A DNA stretch of 5,257 bases from Oscillospiraceae bacterium (lineage in GTDB: Bacteria; Bacillota; Clostridia; Oscillospirales; Ruminococcaceae), in contig JAFSHJ010000065.1 of NCBI GenBank assembly GCA_017440425.1, forward strand, positions 1-5,257. The letters run 5' to 3'. The notes under the pieces were generated by a model. The model saw only the letters and a list, made by a program, of their open reading frames with translations. It searched no databases and was not told where the DNA came from. Position numbers and translations under genes: made by a program. Positions 1 through 5,183 of this stretch are shown here, in pieces (position 1 is the stretch's first letter; each line of letters begins with the position of its first letter).

Positions 1-743
1 CCGCAGAAGGCAAACAGCACGCTTATGGCAATGATAAGGCGGTTGTCGCTGTATCGCTTGTTGGGCATCAGCCATTTGAGCACGAAGCCGAAGAATCCGC
101 CCAGAAGCATAACACCGATGTTTGTGAGAATTGGCAGGGCAATGGTCTCAAAGTTGGAGGTGCCGGGTGCCATATCAAGTGCGGAGAGGGCAATGGAGAT
201 GGAGACGCTGTAGGCAAGTATGCTCAGCAGGTTGTCAATGGCTATGACCTGCAGCAGAGTATCCACAAACTCGCCCTTTGCACCGGTCTGACGGATGGTC
301 ATAATGGTGGAGGCAGGTGCTGTGGCGGATGCGAGGGCAGAAAGCACAATGGAAAACGCAATGCCCAGATCCAAAATGAAATAGGTGAGCACAAAAATGA
401 CAACGGATGCGGTAAGGGCCTCGAAAAGAGTTATGATCAGAATTTTTATACCGCTCTTTTTGAGGGTGGAAAACTTCAAAAACTCTCCCGTGCTGAATGC
501 AATAAATGCCAGCGCAATGTCGGAGAGAAAATCCATGCCGCCGATAATTTTTTGAGGTATCAGGTCAAGGGCAAAAGGTCCGATGAGGATACCCACAAGA
601 ATATAGGCGGTGACATTGGGCAGCTTCAGAAGTTTGGTTATTTTGGTGGCGCCGAAACCGATGATAAGCATCAGCGACACCGAGATTATGATGGAAGCTC
701 CCGGGGAAGCGGAAGCCATACTGTCTCTGAAAAATTGCAGCAA
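1..743 (-). CDS. Cation:proton antiporter (CPA2/KefB-NapA type), N-terminal part, cut by the window edge
   Basis: About 247 codons are open on the minus strand with no stop before the left edge, so the C-terminus lies outside. The product is strongly hydrophobic, with about eight membrane segments visible (roughly residues 17-33, 44-62, 72-89, 99-124, 127-149, 163-189, 200-226, 235-247). Features typical of the CPA2 fold are the KLPNVTAYILVGILIGP stretch after helix 1 (residues 40-56), the SATAPAS unwound-helix segment (139-145), and an AIDN motif (168-171) where the family normally has two ion-binding aspartates. It should exchange Na+ or K+ for H+ across the cytoplasmic membrane. Start choice: AAAGG at 752-756 sits 8 nt before TTG 743, whereas the first ATG (719) lacks a ribosome binding site, and TTG 746 and GTG 752 fit the spacing less well. 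An in-frame stop (756-758) lies just upstream. It follows the dehydrogenase operon on the same strand but seems to have its own promoter. The transported ion cannot be told from sequence. Confidence 0.85.
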   Translation of the reverse strand, partial: MLQFFRDSMASASPGASIIISVSLMLIIGFGATKITKLLKLPNVTAYILVGILIGPFALDLIPQKIIGGMDFLSDIALAFIAFSTGEFLKFSTLKKSGIKILIITLFEALTASVVIFVLTYFILDLGIAFSIVLSALASATAPASTIMTIRQTGAKGEFVDTLLQVIAIDNLLSILAYSVSISIALSALDMAPGTSNFETIALPILTNIGVMLLGGFFGFVLKWLMPNKRYSDNRLIIAISVLFAFC

Positions 744-775
744 CAAAATCACCTTTTAACAATGTTATACATAAT

Positions 776-804
776 ATAATACTACTTTTTGTAGATAAAT
801 GCAA
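776..804 (-). promoter_or_regulatory. Putative sigma-A promoter of the antiporter gene
   Basis: On the minus strand TTGCAT (799-804) is followed after 17 nt by TATTAT (776-781), a 5/6 match to the -10 consensus. The -35 matches at only 3 of 6 positions. Transcription would start near 769, giving a leader of about 26 nt before the TTG start at 743. The region is very AT-rich, so other -10 boxes are possible (for example TATAAC a little downstream). Confidence 0.4.
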
Positions 805-859
805 GAGATTAAGGTTTGCACGCTGTAAAATATTTCATTTTATGATGCCTGATCAAAGA

Positions 860-895
860 CTATGACCGACAGCAGCAGAAAACTGTCGGTCATAG
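860..895 (-). terminator. Inverted repeat, probable terminator of the dehydrogenase operon
   Basis: A perfect 13-bp inverted repeat, CTATGACCGACAG (860-872) against CTGTCGGTCATAG (883-895), with a 10-nt loop, begins 38 nt after the DUF1667 stop codon. Read on the minus strand the stem is followed by TCTTTGATC, a weak U-tract; on the plus strand nothing U-rich follows. Its place between the operon end and the antiporter promoter supports a terminator or an mRNA 3'-end-stabilising hairpin. The weak U-run leaves the strength uncertain. Confidence 0.6.
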
Positions 896-933
896 GGGAT
901 GTATCGTGAAGATGTAGTGTTTAAAAGAAAATA

Positions 934-1281
934 TCAGGCATTGCGTGTGGCAATAAGGTCGATGCCGGTGCCGAGAATATCTTCAATAATCACCTGGCCG
1001 CACCTAACGGGGGCAGAGACCTTTGTTGCACGGATGAGCTTCATGCATTCGAAGATGAGTTCTTTGGGGATATCGCCGTTTGTTCTCACGGGAAGACGGT
1101 CGTGGAGCGCACCCTCGATCTTAACGGTGGAGGTGACGGTGCGCACGGGGTGAAGCAGCTCGTTTTTGGCATATTCAATGCCTTTGGGACAGCCGAAGCC
1201 GCTGACATCTTCAAGGTTTGCATCGTCAATTGTGACAAGGCAGCCTTTGGGGCAAACAATGCAGGTTATCTCTCTTTTCAT
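934..1281 (-). CDS. DUF1667 family protein, small cysteine-rich third subunit of the GlpA/GlpB-like operon
   Basis: A 115-residue protein with an N-terminal cysteine cluster: C7, C10 and C14 (CIVCPKGC) and C31 within GFGCPKG. The pattern Cx2Cx3C...C resembles the [4Fe-4S]-binding N-terminus of molybdopterin oxidoreductases, so an iron-sulfur cluster is plausible but is inferred. A further cysteine, C93 (PVRCGQ), is present. The remainder (PVRTVTSTV, PVRTNGDIPK) matches my memory of DUF1667, a family nearly always encoded after a GlpA-like and a GlpB-like gene in Firmicutes and Thermotoga. There is no signal peptide or membrane segment, so it should be cytosolic. The ATG lies 3 nt after the upstream gene's stop, with AAAGGAG at 1293-1299 inside that gene, so translation is probably coupled. 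It occupies the place of enterobacterial GlpC but is unrelated in length and lacks GlpC's cysteine-rich repeats. Biochemical role: probable electron-transfer or assembly partner, not established here. Confidence 0.85.
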   Translation of the reverse strand: MKREITCIVCPKGCLVTIDDANLEDVSGFGCPKGIEYAKNELLHPVRTVTSTVKIEGALHDRLPVRTNGDIPKELIFECMKLIRATKVSAPVRCGQVIIEDILGTGIDLIATRNA

Positions 1282-1284
1282 GGC

Positions 1285-2565
1285 TCAGTTGTCTCCTTTC
1301 GTGCGGACTTCAATGGTTATCTCTTTGCCTGCAGCTTTTTGGAGCATTGCTTTGGGAAGCACCACTCTTTCCATCTCAGCGGGAAGAAGCTGTGATTTTT
1401 TGATGACGTTCAGCTCTTCGCCGTCTGCACGGACAACGATCTCGGAATCTTTATAGGTGGTTCTCACTCTGAAAAATGCCTCAACAAACTTTTCGGTGCG
1501 TTCCACGGCAATTTTCTGGGGCACAACATAGGAAACTCCGTTTCCCGCAGCAAGAGAGACGGTGTTTTCTGCAGTGGTTTCGGGAAATCCGCCGTTTTTA
1601 ACATATTCCGCAGCGGCACGTCCTGCGATCATGCTCTCCTTGGTGACGAAGTCCACCAGGTCGTGAACGTGGAGCACGTTACCGCAGGCAAATATACCGT
1701 CTATCTCTGTCTGGCGGTCCTGCCACACAACGGCGCCGTTGGTGCGTCTGTCAATGGGAACTCCCGCATTGCGGCTGAGCTCGTTTTCGGGGATGAGACC
1801 GACGGAGAGCAGCAATGTGTCGCAGTCGAATTCGATCTCTGTTCCGGGAATGGGAGCAAGGTTCTCGTCAACACGGCTAACGGTGACGGATTCCAGTCTG
1901 TTTTTACCTTTGATATCTGTAACTGTGTGGGAGAGATAGAGTGGGATACCGTAGTCATCGAGACACTGGGCGATGTTGCGCTTAAGACCGTTGGAGTAGG
2001 GCATCAGCTCGCAGACGGCAAGCACCTTTGCACCTTCAAGAGTCATGCGGCGTGCCATAATGAGTCCGATGTCGCCGGAGCCGAGGATGAGCACCTTTTT
2101 GCCCACCATATAGCCCTCGATGTTGATGTAGCGCTGTGCGGTGCCTGCGGTGAAAACACCGGAGGGACGCTCGCCGGGGATGGAGATGGCCCCTCTTGTG
2201 CGTTCTCGGCAACCCATTGCAAGCACAACAGCGCCTGCGTTAAAGCAGCAGTAGCCGTCTTCGGTGTTCATTGCCCAAACCTTTTTGTCGGGGGTAACGG
2301 AGAGCACCATCGTGTCGGTCTTCACCTCAATGCCGGTGCCTTCCAGCATATCTATAAAGCGCTGGGCATATTCGGGACCGGTGAGCTGCTCTTTAAAATA
2401 GTGGAGACCGAAGCCGTTGTGGATACACTGGTTGAGGATACCGCCCAGCTCTTTGTCACGTTCAATTATCAGCACACGCTCAGCGCCGTTTTTGTTTGCT
2501 TCAAGTGCGGCGGCAAGACCTGCGGGACCTCCGCCGACAACAATAACATCGTAATTTCTGTTCAT
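1285..2565 (-). CDS. NAD(P)/FAD-dependent oxidoreductase, GlpB-like flavoprotein subunit
   Basis: A 426-residue protein of the pyridine nucleotide-disulfide oxidoreductase superfamily. The FAD-binding Rossmann motif GGGPAGLAAA spans residues 11-20, with E35 at the end of the second strand as the usual ribose-binding acid. A second dinucleotide motif, GSGDIG (162-167), suggests NAD(H) or NADP(H) binding. ATG plus GCRERTR (117-124 region) and the late FACGN motif (near 295) complete the fold. The segment GGILNQCIHNGFG (41-53) has a single cysteine, C47, not the CxxxxC redox pair of disulfide reductases. The last ~90 residues form a small extra domain. It is translated 18 nt after the GlpA-like gene, with AAGGA and GGTGA upstream of the ATG, and is followed 3 nt later by DUF1667. 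It likely takes electrons from the partner's [2Fe-2S] domain and may pass them to NAD(P)+. It is called GlpB-like by position and partner; E. coli GlpB differs in sequence, so I give no symbol. Confidence 0.88.
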   Translation of the reverse strand: MNRNYDVIVVGGGPAGLAAALEANKNGAERVLIIERDKELGGILNQCIHNGFGLHYFKEQLTGPEYAQRFIDMLEGTGIEVKTDTMVLSVTPDKKVWAMNTEDGYCCFNAGAVVLAMGCRERTRGAISIPGERPSGVFTAGTAQRYINIEGYMVGKKVLILGSGDIGLIMARRMTLEGAKVLAVCELMPYSNGLKRNIAQCLDDYGIPLYLSHTVTDIKGKNRLESVTVSRVDENLAPIPGTEIEFDCDTLLLSVGLIPENELSRNAGVPIDRRTNGAVVWQDRQTEIDGIFACGNVLHVHDLVDFVTKESMIAGRAAAEYVKNGGFPETTAENTVSLAAGNGVSYVVPQKIAVERTEKFVEAFFRVRTTYKDSEIVVRADGEELNVIKKSQLLPAEMERVVLPKAMLQKAAGKEITIEVRTKGDN

Positions 2566-2583
2566 ATCGTCACCGTTTCCTTC

Positions 2584-4065
2584 TCAGTTGGTTGTTTCGT
2601 CGTCTCTGAGTTTAACGATCCAGCTTCCGTCGAGATCCTTCAGCACGTCGTTCGGGGAGATGCCAAGCTCACGGACAAGAAATTCCAGCACCCTGGGTCC
2701 GCAGAAGCCGCCTTGACAACGTCCGAGACCTGCGCCGCAGCGGCGTTTTACCGCATCAAGGCTGAGGGGGGTGATGGGAGAGTGGATGGCGGCAAGTATC
2801 TCGCCTTCGGTTATGGTCTCGCAGCGGCAGATTATGCGGCCGAATTCGGGGTGCTCTGCAACAAGCTTTGCACGTTCCTCGTTGTCCAGCTCACGGAAAC
2901 GCACCACTTCTCTTGTCTCGACAAAGCTTTCCTTTTCGGCAAGCTCAATGCCGCTTTCTTTAACGAGCTCTGCCACTTTAACGGCAATGGCGGGTGCAGA
3001 GGAAAGTCCGGGAGATTTGATTCCCGCGGAGTTGATGAAGCGGGCTTCAACGGGGGAGGGTTCAATTACAAAATCTCCGCGGTCGGTGTTGGGTCTGATG
3101 CCGGAGAAGTTGCGGATGTTGTCCCGGTAGGAGACGGTGTCTGTGGTGAGGGATGCGGTTTTACGTATAAATGCAAGGGCATCGCTTGTGGTGCAGGTGT
3201 TGTCGGGGTCATCCACGTCAACAGCATCGGGACCTACGATCAGGTTGCCGTGTACCGTGGGGGAGACAAGCACGCCTTTGCCCACCTTGGAGGGGCATTG
3301 GAACATTACACGGCTGAAAAGTGTGCCCTGAGTTTTGTCCAGCAGAAAATACTGTCCTTTGGAGGGAATGGTGCGGAAACCGAGTTCAACGTCCTCACCG
3401 AAAAGTCCAAGTCTTGCAATTTCTTCGCTGTGAACGCCTGCTGCATTGATGATACAGCGGGCTTTAACGGTCTCGTCCTTTGCGGAGGTCAGGGTGAAGA
3501 TGGAAGCACCATCCACACCGCTTTCACGGGTGATGGAGGCTGTCTCAAAACGGAGCTTATATTCTGCGCCGTTTTCCACAGCGTTTTCAGCCAATGCAAT
3601 GGTGTATTCCCAGGGATTGATTATGCCTGCGGAGGGAGAGAGCAGAGCGCCCACGGCGTTTTCACTCACGTTGGGTTCAAGCTCACGAAGTTTTTCCCTG
3701 CCAATTATCTCAACGCCGGGCACACCGTTTGCAACACCGTTGCGGTAGAGCTTTTCAACGGTTTCCATGTCCTCGTCGTTGAAGGCAAGCACCAAAGCGC
3801 CAATTCTTTTGAAGGGAACGTTCAGCTTTTCGCAGATGTCGCCGGTCATTCTGTTGCCGTCCACATTGAGCTGTGCCATAAGGGAACCGGGCTCGGGGTC
3901 GTAGCCTGCGTGAATAATGGCGCTGTTTGCTCTTGATGCGCCGCAGGAGATATCGTTTTCCTTGTCGGTGAGCAGCACCGAAAGCTTGTAACGGGAGAGC
4001 TCACGGGCGATAGCACAGCCCGTAACTCCGGCACCGATGATAACTACGTCATAGATCTTATCCAT
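2584..4065 (-). CDS. GlpA-like FAD-dependent glycerol-3-phosphate dehydrogenase with C-terminal BFD [2Fe-2S] domain
   Basis: A 493-residue protein. Residues 1-370 form a DAO-type FAD oxidoreductase: GAGVTG (11-16), D34 as the FAD ribose ligand, the GASRANSAIIHAGYD segment (42-56) characteristic of glycerol-3-phosphate dehydrogenases and related 2-hydroxyacid oxidases, and the late FAD motif IKSPGLSSAPAIA near 349-361. Residues 408-460 are a bacterioferritin-associated-ferredoxin-like (Fer2_BFD) domain with the ligands CRC (C413, C415), C450 and C455 in GRCQGGFC, plus an extra C443. E. coli GlpA has the same order. The expected reaction is sn-glycerol-3-phosphate to dihydroxyacetone phosphate, with electrons leaving through FAD and the cluster to the next gene's product. 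The ATG at 4065 has GGAGGG at 4072-4077. It is the first gene of the three-gene operon. No membrane segment is visible. L-2-hydroxyglutarate oxidase is the main alternative, since LhgO shares the HAG..PGS region; the BFD domain and operon favour glycerol-3-phosphate. Confidence 0.88.
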   Translation of the reverse strand: MDKIYDVVIIGAGVTGCAIARELSRYKLSVLLTDKENDISCGASRANSAIIHAGYDPEPGSLMAQLNVDGNRMTGDICEKLNVPFKRIGALVLAFNDEDMETVEKLYRNGVANGVPGVEIIGREKLRELEPNVSENAVGALLSPSAGIINPWEYTIALAENAVENGAEYKLRFETASITRESGVDGASIFTLTSAKDETVKARCIINAAGVHSEEIARLGLFGEDVELGFRTIPSKGQYFLLDKTQGTLFSRVMFQCPSKVGKGVLVSPTVHGNLIVGPDAVDVDDPDNTCTTSDALAFIRKTASLTTDTVSYRDNIRNFSGIRPNTDRGDFVIEPSPVEARFINSAGIKSPGLSSAPAIAVKVAELVKESGIELAEKESFVETREVVRFRELDNEERAKLVAEHPEFGRIICRCETITEGEILAAIHSPITPLSLDAVKRRCGAGLGRCQGGFCGPRVLEFLVRELGISPNDVLKDLDGSWIVKLRDDETTN

Positions 4066-4118
4066 TGCATTCCCTCCGAATTTATGGTAAAATTGTTGTT
4101 TTTCTTAAAATTAAGCAC

Positions 4119-4167
4119 AAAAAAAGCAACACAAACCGACCTGATATACGGGTTCGATCTGCGTTAC
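4119..4167 (-). terminator. Strong intrinsic terminator hairpin in the dehydrogenase operon leader
   Basis: On the minus strand the arm 4154-4167 pairs with 4126-4139 over 14 consecutive positions (including four G-U pairs). A one-base bulge (A4153) and two more C-G pairs close a 9-nt loop (4142-4150). Seven U residues (4119-4125) follow directly. It ends transcripts coming from the GDPD gene. It also lies about 20-70 nt downstream of a strong promoter and about 54 nt before the GlpA-like start codon, so it also interrupts the operon's own leader and probably acts as an attenuator. Confidence 0.8.
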
Positions 4168-4188
4168 TCTGAAAACTCCACGCTAATC
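4156..4188 (-). promoter_or_regulatory. Putative antiterminator hairpin competing with the leader terminator
   Basis: GATTAGCGT (4180-4188) can pair with ACGCAGATC (4156-4164) on the minus strand: eight pairs with one internal A-A mismatch and a 15-nt loop rich in purines and U. The 3' arm is the same segment that forms the 5' arm of the terminator, so the two folds exclude each other. The structure starts at about the predicted transcription start. This is my own pairing by eye, with no energy calculation; what would stabilise it (GlpP protein, a metabolite or nothing) is unknown. Confidence 0.45.
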
Positions 4189-4195
4189 TTTAATT

Positions 4196-4224
4196 ATTAT
4201 AGCATTTGAAGCGAGAAAAATCAA
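4196..4224 (-). promoter_or_regulatory. Sigma-A promoter of the dehydrogenase operon
   Basis: TTGATT (4219-4224), a 17-nt spacer and a perfect TATAAT (4196-4201) lie on the minus strand, and TGC directly before the -10 makes an extended TGnTATAAT element. The predicted start is A4189 or G4188, giving a leader of about 124 nt. The promoter starts 23 nt after the GDPD stop codon, upstream of the terminator hairpin. A weaker alternative downstream of the hairpin is TTGTGC-17-AACAAT (roughly 4090-4120), which is far from consensus. Confidence 0.75.
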
Positions 4225-4246
4225 TAGCTTTTTGCAAAACAAAGGG

Positions 4247-5038
4247 TCAATCTGTTGCTTTTTCGTTTTGTTTGCGCAGCAGCTTAACGGCAAGCTCCAC
4301 ATCCTCGCAAACAAGCAGATTTGCACCGCAAATTCCCGCAAGATATATCTCTTTTTCATCCTTGGGAAGGTAACACCAGGGAAGGATTTCTGCCTTTTCC
4401 AAATCATAGGTAAGAGCGGGATTGAGATCGGAGGGAGAGACGGCAACGGCAAAGGGCTTGATGCTGCCTTTTTTATCAATAAGTTCCGCTTTGCTTTCGG
4501 CAGAGAAAAAGCCGAGCGTGCGGAGAAGAGGAGAGCGTCTGTGAATATATTTGAGGATATCTGTATTGCGGCAGGCAAAAATACAGCGGTCCAGAATGCC
4601 GTAAAGAGAGAGCATTTCCAACGCAAGGTCAACCGTAACGGAAGAATTGTCGCTGATATTGACAACGGCAATAATGTCGGGATATTCCATAATGAGCTCG
4701 CAAACGTCTTCCAGTGCAGGAACTTTTTCGCCGCCGCCCGCATCAAGGGAACGGATATCCGCAAAGCTGATTTCGGCAACGGTACCTTTGCCGTTTGAGG
4801 TGCGGTCAACGGTCCCGTCGTGGATGACGACAGGGCGGTTGTCAGCGGTGAGGCGGATATCAAGGTGAAGGATATCCGCACCCGCATCAACGGCGGCACG
4901 GAAGCCGATCATCGTGTTTTCGGGATATTTTGCGGAAAAGCCGCGGAAGCCTGCAATAAAAGTGTTCCCTTTTTCAGCGAGAATATCGGTGAAAAGTGCC
5001 GGCTTTTTCTTTTTAAACAGCTTTGTAATATCAAACAT
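4247..5038 (-). CDS. Glycerophosphodiester phosphodiesterase (GDPD) family protein, active site degraded
   Basis: A 263-residue protein with recognisable GDPD sequence: RGFSAKYPENT (32-42), an HLD at 58-60 where ExD is usual, VVIHD (70-74), RTSNGKG (79-85), and VPALEDVCELI (106-116). GDPDs hydrolyse glycerophosphodiesters to glycerol-3-phosphate plus an alcohol. Here the first catalytic His of the HRG motif is Phe (GFRG, 30-33), the metal-ligand Glu of ExD is His58, the later metal-ligand Glu of the lnIEiK motif appears to be Ser129, and the C-terminal TDxP motif reads VCED. H73 and D74 of the second motif are kept. There is no signal peptide; a basic KLFKKKK lies at residues 6-12. The length is normal and no frameshift is evident. 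The ATG at 5038 follows AGGAGG (5049-5054) by 10 nt. It is transcribed towards the dehydrogenase operon, from which it is separated by a promoter and terminator. Fold assignment is firm; enzymatic activity is doubtful. Confidence 0.85.
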   Translation of the reverse strand: MFDITKLFKKKKPALFTDILAEKGNTFIAGFRGFSAKYPENTMIGFRAAVDAGADILHLDIRLTADNRPVVIHDGTVDRTSNGKGTVAEISFADIRSLDAGGGEKVPALEDVCELIMEYPDIIAVVNISDNSSVTVDLALEMLSLYGILDRCIFACRNTDILKYIHRRSPLLRTLGFFSAESKAELIDKKGSIKPFAVAVSPSDLNPALTYDLEKAEILPWCYLPKDEKEIYLAGICGANLLVCEDVELAVKLLRKQNEKATD

Positions 5039-5108
5039 AATATCCAAACCTCCTGCGCAGAGGCAAAGAGGAGCTCCTTTCAAAAAAGAATGGTCAAGGG
5101 TGTATTTT

Positions 5109-5117
5109 ATTATATCA
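5109..5117 (-). promoter_or_regulatory. Putative extended -10 promoter of the GDPD-like gene
   Basis: On the minus strand TGATATAAT (5109-5117) is a perfect extended -10 element. The -35 position 17 nt upstream (5132-5137, TACCAT) is poor. Transcription would begin near 5102, giving a leader of about 64 nt before the ATG at 5038. Confidence 0.5.
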
Positions 5118-5133
5118 TAATTTGCAAAAAGAT

Positions 5134-5141
5134 GGTATAAT
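5134..5141 (+). promoter_or_regulatory. Putative extended -10 promoter of the rightward gene
   Basis: TGGTATAAT (TG at 5133-5134, TATAAT at 5136-5141) is a perfect extended -10 element on the plus strand. The -35 position (about 5113-5118, TATCAT) is poor and overlaps the leftward promoter's -10 box. The predicted start is near 5148, leaving a leader of about 36 nt before the ATG at 5184. Confidence 0.5.
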
Positions 5142-5183
5142 TATTTCAGGATAAATATTATTTTAATTGACCGGTGAATTTTT

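Noticed and set aside
565..804. 79-codon minus-strand open frame at the antiporter start
   Set aside because: It is in another frame from the antiporter, whose hydrophobic family-like sequence runs through the same bases; its translation has no recognisable features.
1663..3936. A 757-codon open frame on the plus strand, antisense to the GlpA-like and GlpB-like genes
   Set aside because: It crosses two well-supported genes and their spacer, has no credible ribosome binding site or promoter, and its translation (rich in Cys, His, Gly, Val, Phe without domain motifs) looks like the shadow of codon bias on the other strand.
4126..4167. A tRNA-like T-arm motif (GGTTCGATC) on the plus strand near 4151-4159
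   Set aside because: There is no acceptor, D or anticodon arm around it; the bases are accounted for by the terminator hairpin on the other strand.
4166..4183. A five-codon open frame starting GTG in the operon leader, as a possible leader peptide
   Set aside because: It starts within a few bases of the predicted transcription start with no room for a ribosome binding site and has no run of regulatory codons.
4066..4190. A T-box or other known riboswitch in the operon leader
   Set aside because: No T-box sequence or other conserved riboswitch core that I recognise is present; only the two competing hairpins can be supported.
4232..4798. 188-codon plus-strand open frame opposite the GDPD-like gene
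   Set aside because: It lies antisense to a gene with clear family motifs and shows no domain or start signal of its own.
5039..5083. Upstream TTG (5083) as the start of the GDPD-like protein, adding 15 residues
   Set aside because: No ribosome binding site precedes it, and the added segment spans the AGGAGG that serves the ATG at 5038.
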